NCBI RefSeq assembly: GCF_023065955.2
Contig: NW_026623089.1
Span: 28,364,767 to 28,428,766 of the forward strand
Direction of reading: 5' to 3'
DNA: 64,000 bases
DNA from: Ursus arctos
Lineage: Eukaryota > Chordata > Mammalia > Carnivora > Ursidae
In this document: positions 11,449 to 22,369 of the stretch, in pieces
Numbering within the stretch: the stretch's first letter is position 1
Layout: each line of letters opens with the position of its first letter
The notes under the pieces: model-generated
What the model saw: the letters and a program-made list of their open reading frames with translations, nothing else
Database searches by the model: none
Told to the model about the DNA's origin: nothing
Program-made: the position numbers and the translations under genes

Positions 11449-11470
11449 TTAAAAAAAAATTTTTTTTTTA

Positions 11471-11734
11471 TTATATTATGTTAGTCACCATACAGTACAT
11501 CCCTGGTTTCTGATGTAAAGTTCAATGATTCAATAGTTGCATATAACACCCAGTGCACCATGCAATACGTGCCCTCCTTACTACCCATCACCAGCCTATC
11601 CCATCCCCCCATCTCCCTCCCCTCTGAAGCTCTCAGTTTGTTTCTCAGAGTCTATAGCCTCTCATGCTTCATTCCCCCTTCTGATTACCCCCCCTTTCTT
11701 TATCCCTTTCTTCCCCTACTGATCATTCTAGTTC
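11471..11734 (-). other. L1 3' UTR with G-rich tract
   Basis: Between the ORF2 stop and the tail, the minus strand carries two G-rich stretches: one at about 11600-11635 and one at about 11672-11716, with runs of five and six G. Mammalian L1 3' UTRs commonly hold such polypurine, quadruplex-prone tracts; whether this one folds is untested. Confidence 0.7.
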
Positions 11735-14700
11735 TTATGTTCCATAGATGAGAGAAATCATATGATAATTGTCTTTCGCTGCTTGACTTATTTCACTTAG
11801 CATTATCTCCTCCAGTGCCGTCCATGTTGCAGCAAATGTTGAGAACTCATTCTTTCTGACAGCTGGGTAATATTCCATTGTATATATGGACCACAACTTC
11901 TTAATCCAGTCATCTGTTGAAGGGCATCTCGGTTCCTTCCACGATTTAGCTATTGTGGACAATGCTGCTATGAACATTGGGGTGCATGTGGCCCTTCTCT
12001 TCACTACGTCTGTATCTTTGGGGTAAATACCCAGTAGTGCAATGGCTGGGTCATAGGGTAGCTCAATTTTTAACTTTTTAAGGGACCTCCACACTGTTTT
12101 CCAGAGTGGCTGTACCAACATGCATTCCCACCAACAATGTAGGAGGGATCCCCTTTCTCCACATCCTCTCCAGCAATTGTTTCTTGCCTTGTCAATTTTT
12201 GCCATTCTACCTGGCGTAAGGTGGTATCTTAGTGTGGTTTTGATTTGAATTTCATTGATGGCTAATGATTTTGAACATTTTCATGTGTCTGTTAGCCATT
12301 TGTATGTCATCATTGGAAAAGTGTCTGTTCATATCTTCTGCCCATTTTTTGATTTATTTGTTTCTCGCGTATTGAGTTTGAGAAGTTCTTTGTAGATCTT
12401 CGATACCAGTCTTTCATCTGTAGTATCATTTGCAAATATATTCTCCCATTCTGTGGGCTGCCTCTTAGTTTTTTTGACTGTTTCCTTGGCTGTGCAGAAG
12501 CTTTTTATCTTGATGAAGTCCCACAAGTTCATTTTATCTTTTGTTTCTCTTGCCTTTGGAGATGTGTCATGAAAAAGTTGCTTTGGTCGATGTCGTAGAG
12601 GTTGCTGCCTATGTTCTCTTCTAGGATTTTGATGGATTCCTGTCTCACATCGAGGTCTTTCATCCATTTGGAGTTTATTTTTGTGTATGGTGTGAGAGAG
12701 TGGTCAAGTTTCATTCTTTTGCATGTAGCTGTCCAATTTTCCCAGCACCATTTATTGAAGAGACTGTCTTTTTTCCACCGAATGTTTTTTCCTGCTTTAT
12801 CAAACATTAGTTGCCCAAAGAGCCAAGGGTCCATTTCTGGGTTCTCTATTCTGTTCCATTGGTCTATATGTCTGTTTTTGTGCCAGTACCATGCTGTCTT
12901 TGTGATCACAGCTTTGTAGTACAGCTCGAAATCCGGCATTGTGATGCCCCCAGCTTTGTTTTTCCTTTTCAACAATTCCTTGGCTATTCGGGGCCTTTTC
13001 TGGTTCCATACAAATTTAAGGGCTGTTTGTTCCAGTTCTTTGAAAAATGTCCTCGGTATTTTGATCGGGATAGCATTGAAAGTGTAGATTGCTCTGGGTA
13101 GCATGGACATTTTAACTATGTTAATTCTTCCTATCCATGAGCATGGAATATTTTTCCATCTTTTGGTGTCTTCTTCAATGTCTTTCAAGAGTGATTTGTA
13201 GTTTCTAGAATATAGACCCTTTACGTCTCTGGTTAATTCCAAGATAACGTATGATTTTTGGTGGTATTGTAAATGGGATGGATTCCCTAATTTCTCTTTC
13301 TTCAGTCTCATTGTTTGTATATAGAAATGCAACTGATTTCTGAGCATTGATTTTGTATCCCGCCACATTACTGAATTGCTCTATAACTTCTAGTAGTTTG
13401 GGATTGGATTCTTTTGGGTTTTCCACATAGAGTATCATGTCATCTGCGAAGAAAGACATTTTGACTTCTTCTTTGCCGATTTGGATACCTTTTATCCCTT
13501 TTTGTTGTCTGATTGCTGTTGCAAGGACTTCTAGTACTATGTTGAATAATAATGGCGAGAGTGGGCATCCTTGTCATGTTCCTGATCTTAAGGGAAAGGC
13601 TTCCAGCTTTTCCCCATTGAGAATGTTATTTGCTGTAGGCTTTTCATAGATGGGTTTTATGAGATTGAGGAATGTACCCTCTATCCCTACACTCTGAAGG
13701 TTTTTAATCAGGAAAGGATGCTGTATTTTGTCAAATGCTTTTTCTGCATCTATTGAGAGAATCATATGATTTTTGAATTTTTCTTTCTGGATAAAATCTA
13801 AGACACTGATAGATTTGTGAATGTTGAACCACCCTTGCATCCCAAGGATGAATCCCACTTGGACATGATGGATAATCCTTTTAATGTACTGTTGGATTCT
13901 ATTAGCCAGGATCTTGTTGAGGATTTTGGCATCCATGTTCATTAGGGAAATCGGTCTGTAATTCTCCTGTTTGATGGGGTCTTTGTCTGGTTTGGGGATC
14001 AAGGTAGTATTGGCCTCATAGAATGAGTTTGGTAGCTTTCCTTCTGTTTCTATTTTTTGAAATAGCTTTGGGAGAATAGGTATTATTTCTTCTTTGAATG
14101 TTTGGTAGAATTCCCCAGGAACACCGTCCAGGCCTGGAGTTTTGTTTTTTGGAAGGTTGTTTATCACTGACTCAATCTGTTCATAATTAATTGGCCTGTT
14201 TAAAAAATCAATTTCTTCCTGTTTCATTCTTGGTAGTTTATAGGTTTCCAGGAAGGCCTCCATCTCTTCCAGATTGCTTAATTTATTGTCATAAAGCTGT
14301 TGATAAAAGTTTCTAATAATCCTTCCAATTTCATGGGTGTTGGTAGTGACCTCTCCTTTTTCATTCATAATTTTATTAATTTGGGTCCTTTCTCTATTCT
14401 TTTGGATAAGTCTTGCCAGAGGTCTGTCAATTTCATTGATTCTCTCAAAGAACAGGCTTCTAGTTCTGTTGATCTGCTCTACTGTACTCCTGGTTTCTAA
14501 TTCATTGATTTCTGCTCTAATCTTGGTCAACTGCTTCCTCGTGCATGGATTAGGCCTGTCCCTCTGTTGCTGCTCCAGCTTCTTGAGGTGAGAATATAAA
14601 AACTGCATTTTAGATTTTTCTATTCTTTTGAGTGAGGCTTGGATGGCTATGTATTTCCCCTTTAGGACTGCCTTTGCAGTATCCCATAGGTTTTGGACCA

Positions 14701-15546
14701 TTGTGTTTTCATTCTCGTTGGTCTCCATAAATTGTTTAAATTGATTTTTGATTTCCTCGTTTATCGAATCAGTCCTGAGCAGGATGGTTCTTAGTCTCCA
14801 AGTGTTTGAGTTTCTTCCAAATTTTTCCTTGTGGTCGAGTTCCAATTTCAAAGCGTTATGGTCTGAGAATATGCAGGGAATAATTTCAGTCTTTTGGTAT
14901 CGGTTGAGACCTGTTTTGTGACCCAGAACATGGTCTATTCTTGAGAATGTTCCATGAGCATTAGAATAGAATGAGTATTCTTTGGTTCTGGGGTGTAGTG
15001 TTCTATGTATATCTATGAGGTCCAACTCGTTGAGTATGGCATTCAAAGCCTTTGATTCTTTGCTTAGTTTTGCCAGGGTGTTCTGTCTATTTCTGATAGT
15101 GGAGTGTTGAGGTCCCCTACTATTAATGTATTTTTATCTATATGTCTCTTTATTCTGGTTAAGAGTTGCCTTGTGTATCTTGCTGCTCCCCTGTTGGGGG
15201 CATATATATTTATAATTGTCATATCCACTTTTTGGATACATCCTTTAAGAATAATATAGTGACCTTCTGTGTCTCTAACTGTAGTCTTTAGTTTAAAATC
15301 CAATGTGTCTGATATGAGAATTGCTACCCCAGCTTTCTTTTGAGGTCCATTGGCGTGAAAGATGGTATTCCATCCCTTTACTTTCAGTCTGGATATATCT
15401 TTACGTTCAAAATGAGTCTCTTGTAGACAGCAAATGAATGGGTCATGTCTTTTTATCCAATCTGCAACCCTGTGACGCTTTATGGGAGCATTTAGGCCAT
15501 TTACATTGAGACTGAATATTGAGTGATATGATTTTAATGATGGCAT
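11735..15546 (-). pseudogene. LINE-1 ORF2 (endonuclease/reverse transcriptase), broken
   Basis: Encodes the L1 replicase, normally about 1,275 residues, in pieces. The 15546-15064 part carries the endonuclease start (LNVNGL, QETHF, NIYAPN, VGDLNT); SDHN follows in the 15046-13574 part. That part also holds reverse transcriptase fingers and palm ([30 protein letters not shown]). The catalytic FADD box is at about 13450. The C-terminal Cys/His region ([15 protein letters not shown]) lies in 12205-11735. Breaks I can see are: a frameshift near 15060; an in-frame TGA at 13576-13574 where a CGA arginine codon is expected; a frameshift near 13242; one near 12590; and further frame changes between 12330 and 12260. 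The protein is therefore inactive. Residual identity to the family is high throughout. Confidence 0.95.
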
Positions 15547-15618
15547 GTTGCCAGTAAAGTCTTTGTTTCTATCAATTGTGACTTTCTGTTCTGTATCACT
15601 CTTGGGGCCTTTTTACTT

Positions 15619-16500
15619 TTATAGAACCTCCCTTAATATCTCCTGTAGGGCTGGTTTGGTGGTTACGAATTCCTTCAGTTTCTGCCGATCCTGGAAGGTC
15701 CTTATCTCTCCATCAATTCTGAATGACAGCCTTGCTGGATAAAGGATCCTTGGCTGCATGTTTTTCTCTGAAAGAGCATTAAAAATGCTCCCCCAACCCT
15801 TTCTCTCATTCCAGGTCTGTGTAGACAGGTCTGACATAATTCTAATACCTTTGCCTTGGTACGTGAGAAATTTCTTTGCCCTGGCCGCTTTCAATACTGT
15901 ATCCTTGGATCTAATATTTGCGAAATGTACTATGATGTGACGTGGCATAGGTTTGTCGTGGTTGAGCTTGGGAGGGGTCCTCTCTGCCTCTTGGACACGA
16001 ATGTTTGTTTCCTTTGCTAGATTAGGGAAGTTTTCAGCTACAATTTGTTAAAATATCTCTTCTAGACCTCTGTTTTTCTCCACCCCCTCGGGGATGCCAA
16101 TGATTCTGACATTGGAACGTTTCATTGAGTCAGTAATCTCCCGTAACCTACATTCATGAGCATGGATTTTTTAAAGTCCAGATTCTATTTTAGTTTTCTC
16201 TTCTACTAACCCATCCTCCAGTTCGCTGATACGTTCTTCTGCCTCATTCACCGTGGCCGTCAGAGCCTCTAGTTTTGACTGCATTTGGCTCATAGAATTT
16301 TTAATTTCTGCCAGATTCGCTCTCATTTCCGCCCTTAGAGATTCTATATTCTCATTAACATTTTTGTTAATACTTTTTTCAAGTCTACACATCATCTTGA
16401 CATTGTTATTCTGAATTCCATTTCTGATAATTTGGTTATATCCATATCCATTAGTTCTGTGGCAGAGGCCACAGACTCATTGTCTTTTCTTTGCTGTCAT
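15619..16500 (-). pseudogene. LINE-1 ORF1 (RNA-binding protein), broken
   Basis: ORF1 protein coats L1 RNA as a trimer. From about 16395 to the stop at 15619 one frame runs through. It holds a coiled-coil segment (MSQMQSKLEALTATVNEAEE and on), then an RRM-type middle, then the C-terminal domain (RHIIVHFANI to LREVL). Two in-frame TAA codons interrupt it, at 16173-16171 and 16050-16048. At the start, an ATG at 16500 opens only seven codons before a TGA. The family-like N-terminal peptide (DNESVASATELMDMDI) is in another frame until about 16395, so a frame change lies there too. The normal family length is about 300-340 residues. It is non-functional as it stands. Confidence 0.9.
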
Positions 16501-17415
16501 TCTGATGAGAGTTTGCGGGGTTGTCCAGAGCCCAAATTACTGACCGGGACCCAGGCCATGCGCCCTTGATTTATAGGGATCTTAGGGATGGGGGCTTCTT
16601 GATTTTTCAGCCTGCCTTCTGGGGGAGGGGCCTGCCGTGCCGATACTCAGGCAACCCTGTTTGGGTAGAGTCTCCGTGTCCCCTGCGAGGGGGAATGGGA
16701 ATGGGCACACCGTGAGCTGGTCTTTCCAGGTTTTTGTTCCCTGGCGGCTTTCCCTGGCGGTTTGCTGTGCCTCTTCTGAGAGTCAGAGCAGCAGTGGCCA
16801 AATCTCAGCCTCTGTCTCAGAACAGAGGGATCATGGACCGTTCTCCACTGATGTTCTGGCCACTTTAACTCTGTTTCTGTTGGTGCTGCTCAACCCTGCA
16901 GTGACCCGGTATGTGCGCCCCACACCCGGAGTCTCATACCTCACTTCCAGGGCCGGCGCGTCTCTGTCCTTTATGTTTCTAACACCACCAACCGCCAGCC
17001 GCCCCCACGCGCTCCCGGAGCTTCCGGTCTCAGTCTGGTTCCAGTGAGTGCACCAGAGCTCCGTTTCAGTCTGGTGGCGCGCGTTCCCTGGGTCACAGTC
17101 TCAGTCTGCTCTCTCGCGGGTGCCGTCCGCGAGTCCGCCTGCTCCCCCATGCGATGGCTACCACTTCCAGCGCCCTAACTTGGCCGCTCCCTCCCCCTTC
17201 CGTTTATGTTCCAATATCTCTGCGCGGTTTCACGGCTCCCCGCTTCCTACCTCAATACTCAGTGCTGGAGATGTTCATTTATAGAGATCCAGATGTATCT
17301 TCCTGCGTCTCAGGCTGATTCCGTGGATGTTCAGGCTGCTCTGGTACCTATCCAACTCAACTCAGGGGACCGGCTGAAAAAGGGGTCCCCTACTCCTCCT
17401 CCATCTTAACTCCTC
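16501..17415 (-). promoter_or_regulatory. LINE-1 5' UTR / internal promoter region
   Basis: About 915 bp, G+C-rich with many CpGs (for example around 16,965-17,130), unlike the AT-rich surroundings. It is the position of the internal RNA polymerase II promoter in full-length L1s. At its 5' edge the minus strand reads TAAGATGGAGG (17409-17399), whose AAGATGG core resembles the YY1 site at the start of human L1. Promoter activity is inferred from the family only; CpG decay since insertion may have silenced it. Confidence 0.7.
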
Positions 17416-17432
17416 TCTGCCATCCACCTTCT
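17416..17432. repeat. L1 target-site duplication, right copy
   Basis: Exact copy of 11432-11448, directly abutting the L1 5' end. Confidence 0.95.
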
Positions 17433-17870
17433 ATCCCAGCTCCTGCACTGGTTGCCCCCTCTCTGACCTTTCTCCTACTCTCCCATTTTTTACCTTCACT
17501 GGCCTCCTTGCTTTTCCTTGAAAATGTAGAGTATGCTGTTATGTAAAGGCTTTTGCATTAGCTCTTTTTCTGCTTGGAAACTTCTTTCCTCAGATGATTG
17601 TGGGTTTGTCTCTCACTTCCTTCCAGTCTTTGTTCAAACATCAGAGAGACTTTTCCTAGCCACCTACGTAGAATACCAATCCCCACTCTGATCTCAGCAC
17701 TCTATCTCCCTTCCTCTGCCTTATTTCTCTGTACATTTTTTATTTCTTTGTTTAACCCCTTAGTGCCTGCCATTTTCCATTTGAGTGGAAGGGACTGTGT
17801 TTTGCTCTGTGTTGTATTCTCAAAGCCTACATGTTGTAAACACTTAATTTTGAAGGAATGAATGAGTGAC
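17416..17870 (+). mobile_element. L2 LINE, right part (split by L1)
   Basis: Continues the L2 from 11448: TTTTGCATTAGCTCTTTTTC, CTTCCAGTCTTTGTTCAAAC, GAGAGACTTTTCCTAGCCAC, then the 3' end with GTGGAAGGGACTGTGTTTTG and a tail of GAATGAATGAG. Together the halves form an approximately 600-bp L2 3' portion. Confidence 0.8.
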
Positions 17871-18110
17871 CTAGACATTTGAGAAATGGGTACACATTTG
17901 ATAAATAAAGGCTAGGAGAGTCATTCCATGTTAGGGAAATGGTATGAGGAAAAAAGCTGAAATGGAAATATGAATGATCAATAGAGATTGTAGAGATAGT
18001 TGCAGACCAGTATGACTGGGGCATTGGGTTTAAGTTGGGAAATGGTAAGACAAAATTTAGAAAGTTATGTGGGGGTATATTGTGAAAAGTTCTAAAGAAC
18101 AAAGCCAAGG
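17871..18110. repeat. Possible ancient repeat, family unassigned
   Basis: Phrases such as AATGGTATGAGGAAAAAAGC and GGGTTTAAGTTGGGAAATGG, in GAAGG/GATTG-rich style, recall an old dispersed mammalian repeat also suggested at 35000-35650. I cannot name it with confidence. Confidence 0.3.
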
Positions 18111-19925
18111 TGTCTTATTTGTATGTATAGATTATGTGAAGTGATTGCAGGTTTTAGAAGAATGGAATATCTTTCCTGCCACCAGGACAGAATCCATTAG
18201 GCACATCCCATGGAAGCTTATGGTCCCTCCCGTGTCCCTATTGCTAGATCCCCAGAAGCTTGCTTTATTTTGGAATGTAGGTGAGCAGATTTTAATAGAG
18301 TTTTGAGCTGAAAGACACATTTGAGCTGTTGTCTAAACTACTAACTACCATGATGCTGTAAGTGCTTTCATGGCAAGAACCATTGTTGAGCACATTATCT
18401 CGAATCTAGTAGGAACCAGTAAATATTGGTTGTAGGAATACTATTTGTTGAGTGGAAACAAGTCTCAAAGAATTTGAGTGACTTATACCTCCAGGGCACC
18501 CATCAGAGTGGTTCCCAACTCAAGTTTTTTGGCAACTGTTCTTCATGGTTTCTTTACAAGCAAGTAATTCAAGTAATTAGCCACATAATCCAGACTCTAG
18601 ACTTAGAATTTTTTCCCCTTAAATGATTTCCTATTAATATATAACAGTATTTGTTGTATTAGAGGTAAATAATGAAGTGAAATATATTTTTGGATTAAAA
18701 TGAAATGGAATAGAACTGTAACTATAAGTTACCTATTCCTAATTGATATTTTATTAGGAGTATAATCTTATCGAGGAATGCATAGTGAACTTTCTTTACC
18801 ATAACTTTATCTTGGCCTTTGCTTGGTTGGTTTTTTGCAACTCTGACTTTAGAAAGCCACATCTATTTTTAGGTATTTAAAAGCTTTTTCCACCTGATTT
18901 TTTACTTCCTTTTATACCTTCTCTTCAAGAACATTCACTTTCTTTACTTTTAGATATCAGGTGTTCAGTGACTTTACCCTAAAAATTCCTTTACCCAGGA
19001 ATTTTTGTGTCTGTATGTGTGTGTTGTAAGTGCTGAAATCTATTTGAGTTCATTGAGAAAACTTTCTGCATAGGGCATCCCCCCAGGTTCCAGCTTTTTC
19101 ATCTGTTTTTGTTGTCATTTTCTGAGTAACTTAAACATCTTGTAACTTGGCAACTTTATATCCATCTCTCCTCATTGCCCCAGATTCCTTATATGACAAC
19201 ATTTTTGTGTGTGTATTCCACATCAGTTGAAAGAGAGCTTTAGTGACACTATTCAGATCAATGGGCATTTTTAAAAATCATAGATGACATTTTATCTCTT
19301 AACTCTTATAATAGATGACCTTTTATCTCTGAATTTCTGATGGGGGCTGAACATTTTTCCTCTAAAAATATTTCGAAACATATTCATCAAGATGAAACAA
19401 AACCTAATTTTTGAGGGGAAAAAAAAAGGACAGAAGAGGCATTTTCTAAAGTTTTAATTTGGAAGCAGTGATTTAAGATTAGTACAGAGGTAATGAGGCC
19501 AGTAAGAATGGTGGTGTTTAATCTGGGACTCAGGTATTAAGTTAAAGAGATATTAGGGAAAATAGGAAAAAAATGTATGAATGCAAGGATAGGATTGACT
19601 TTTTTTTTTTTTTAAGGAAAGTAAGGGAGAAATAATAATAGCTGCAGACATAAGGCATTCAGAAGGGCAAACTGGTTTTAGATGTATTGACAAGGAGGGG
19701 AGAAGGGTGTAGAGGTAGAAAGAGTCATCAAGCAGGTGAAATATTGGACAGGAAGTAGAAGAAGTGTCATTATTGGAAATGGAGTTTTGAACTTTCAGTA
19801 GTCTAGAGTTCTTTTGCCCAGACTGTTTGGATCTCCTCATGGAACCAGAGTGAGAGGGAACGGGAAGAATGAACGTTTCTTGAACCCATCAGTAAATAGA
19901 ATACTATAATAACCTTTCATAAATA
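18111..19925. other. Non-coding stretch, nothing recognised
   Basis: About 1.8 kb without a gene or clear repeat. A T15-type run at 19599-19613 is the only simple repeat. The frame 19553-19840 (95 codons, minus) spans that poly-T and is chance sequence. Confidence 0.4.
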
Positions 19926-19929
19926 TTAT

Positions 19930-20075
19930 TTCAAAGACTCTAACACTAACCCTATGAGGGTATAAGCCTCATTTTTCAGATGAGGATATTAAGGGACTGC
20001 TAGCATGTGGTAAAGCCAGAGTTAAACTGAGTATTTTGTTTTCCAAGTTCATGTTCTTCCCATTTATATCACACT
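19930..20075 (-). mobile_element. MIR SINE fragment
   Basis: Antisense MIR: CTAACACTAACCCTATGAGG, TTTTTCAGATGAGGATATTA and AAGCCAGAGTTAAACTGAG in order. Confidence 0.65.
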
Positions 20076-20685
20076 GATTTAGACATCTAGGAGACAAACT
20101 GGAAAGGAACTTTGGGGATAGGGATTAAGAACTACACAAGGAAAGTAATTTGGGGATGAAAGGGCAGATGGAGAGCATGAAAAAGTTAAGTTGTTGAAGA
20201 AAACAGGGAGTTGCTTAGGCAGTGTGAGAATCTGATTATTTGACTAGTAATATTTTATCTAAAACCAGGTTATATAAATGTGGATTTGATTCTCCATGAG
20301 ATGTCTGGTGCCTGGCATGTTTGACTTTTTCTTTCAATATTTCATATATTCAATACATTGGAATGTTGCCATCTAAAATAAACATACTGTCTTCTTTGGC
20401 TAATGATTTCATGAGGGATCGCTACTGAAGTTGCCAGAATTGGAAAAGGTTCTGATTATAAATATCCCATCAGTACTCCAAATTAGCTGTCAAACCACAG
20501 CAGAGATTGAGCTGTAGAGGGAAAACATTTTGACTTGTCAGCCAGAATATGTAGTTACTAGACAAAATATTGTCTTCACGGGTTATTTAATACTAAACGT
20601 TGGCCTGTACAATATTAGGTTCAGCTACGTGAAATTTCCATATTCCATCATTTTAACAACAGGAATAAAAAATAATAAAAGTGAT
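20076..20685. other. Non-coding stretch, nothing recognised
   Basis: No gene or named repeat seen. Confidence 0.4.
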
Positions 20686-20689
20686 AATT

Positions 20690-20840
20690 TATTGACATTA
20701 CTAACTCTCTGTGATGTGCTAAATACTTACCACTGATTATCTCACTTAATTCTTCAAGCAAACTGTGTGATACTATTTCCTCTTTTTAGAGATGAGGCTA
20801 AGAAATGTTGAGTTGTTCATAGGCATATAGGTTGGAAGAT
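20690..20840 (-). mobile_element. MIR SINE fragment
   Basis: Antisense MIR: GTGATGTGCTAAATACTTAC, TTATCTCACTTAATTCTTCA and TAGAGATGAGGCTAAGAAAT. Confidence 0.65.
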
Positions 20841-21369
20841 AGTAGGTATTTGCATGGAGATCTCTCTTACTGTGAATGCCCTGCCTTTCAGTATGGTGGG
20901 TTGATATCTTATGGAGAAGCAGCAACGTGAAGGCACTTGTAGTAATAATTACACAGACAGGTAACACATTCCATTTTAATTAAGCCATGAAAAATGGATA
21001 TCTTGCCTCTTCAAGTTTAGAGTGACTTTCTTTATTCTTAGGTCAATCCAGTGTGACTTTCCCTTTTTTTCATTGCCTTATAAATTCCTTCTTTAGACAT
21101 TTGTCCTTTTGTTGCTTAAACATTTTTTTCAGAAAATAGGATGTTTGAAAGAGTATATCAATAAGAAAGAATTTCTTTTTATTTGCTGTTTCTTTTTAAA
21201 TGAACTACTGTAGTAATTATGTTGTACTACCTGGTAAGGGTGTAACATCCTCCTGACCCTAGGTAATGTGACTTGGAATTTCTTTGGCTTTCAGCCTCAC
21301 AACAATGCTGTCTTCTATGCTTTTTTAAAAAAATTTGATCATGATATCATGAATCCACCAAGGTAGTTG

Positions 21370-21898
21370 CTTTTCCATCTTTTCCATGGCTTTGCTACCA
21401 TAGATGTTATTTTACCTCTATTTGAAGTGTCCCCCTTTTTCTGGAGGTACTCCATTATCGATTCATTGTCACTGAACTCAAAGCCAACAGCACTAGAACT
21501 CACACCTGAAGGAAGCTCATCTTATTCCTCTGAAAGGCACATCATAGTGTTTCTGCACTTGGGAACGCCAGAGAGCACTTCAGCACTATGCTTGGGGGTT
21601 ATTTTAAATAGTAAAATCACCAACAAAAGGCACAAAAATGTGAAAAATGTAGCATTATATAGGCTAGGAAAAGCACACTTGTTTTATGGTTTAAAAACTG
21701 AAGCAAGAAGACATCACCTTGTTTGGCCTCAGTTGGGAACATGTAAGTTGGACATCAAATTTTTTGTCATTTTATACAAGTCTATGAATGACCAAGAGAG
21801 CAACTCCATGAGTATCAGCTTTAGGGTTACAAATATATTTTTTAGCAAGTGAACAAATTTGCACGTACAGAATCAGCAAAAATAAGGATCAGTTGTAA
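21370..21898 (-). mobile_element. Tigger (pogo-like) DNA transposon remnant
   Basis: On the minus strand the right edge begins CAGTTGATCCTTATTTTTGC at about 21893, the typical terminal inverted repeat of a Tigger family. It is followed by non-coding sequence and, from about 21603, the decayed start of a pogo/CENP-B-like transposase (peptide TPKHSAEVLSGVP, then a degraded helix-turn-helix stretch with a stop inside). Tigger elements are Tc1/mariner relatives that moved by cut-and-paste in early eutherians. The other end is missing, so this is a 5' fragment of about 530 bp. A 161-codon plus-strand frame at 21367-21852 is only its antisense shadow. Confidence 0.7.
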
Positions 21899-22365
21899 TT
21901 GGATTTATTAAAAAACACAGTTTTTTATGCATTGCAATTTTCAGGACTTTTAAAATGCCTTGAATGTATTAGGAAGAACCAGGTAACATCTTAGAAGTTA
22001 CCACGTACTTGATTCAAAGTAGCCTTATAAGGGAAAGCTTTGAATTTATTATTAGGTTTCTGTTAGACAAACAGAAGCTGAAGTAAATAAAGTGATTACT
22101 TTCAAATCACAGAACAAGCCATTGGTTAGTCAAAATGCAACTGTGCTAAAACAGCCCCAGGTTGCCAGGCTATTTTTGCCACTTTTGTTGGTACTACCCA
22201 ACACCTCCTTTTTGTTTGTTTTTTGAAGGCCTGCTGATCAAAGGTGACTTCTTTGAGACTGTATAGCTTCTCCTATATATTTTTTATGCTGCTCGAAGGC
22301 ATGTTTGTTTAGCAAATATTTATTGAAGGCTTTATCTAACAATATTTTCAGTGTTAACATTCATG
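21899..22365. other. Non-coding stretch, nothing recognised
   Basis: No gene or named repeat, apart from GCAAATATTTATTGAAGGC at about 22312, which may be a trace of L2. Confidence 0.35.
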
Positions 22366-22369
22366 TAAT

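Larger units (their letters stand above)
11449..17415 (-). mobile_element. Full-length LINE-1 (carnivoran L1), minus strand
   Basis: A complete, about 5,967-bp L1 in order on the minus strand: 5' UTR (17415-16501), ORF1 (16500-15619), a 72-bp spacer, ORF2 (15546-11735), 3' UTR (11734-11471) and an A/T tail. The 5' end begins GGAGTTAAGATGGAGG, so it is not truncated. The tail, read on the plus strand, is an unusual A9-T10 run at 11451-11469. Both ends are bounded by a perfect 17-bp target-site duplication. Neither reading frame is intact, so it cannot move on its own. It sits in an L2. The family, a carnivoran L1 of the dog/panda type, is from memory of its 3' end and ORF2. Confidence 0.95.

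Noticed and set aside
13437..14591. Plus-strand frames inside 13.4-14.6 kb
   Set aside because: Antisense shadows of LINE-1 ORF2.
16521..17409. Several frames of 60-136 codons in a G+C-rich, CpG-rich region that looks like a first exon or CpG island
   Set aside because: The region is the 5' UTR of the minus-strand LINE-1, bounded by its TSD.
21367..21852. 161-codon plus-strand frame, the longest outside LINE-1
   Set aside because: It is antisense to a Tigger transposon remnant; the composition is random-like and no domain is visible.
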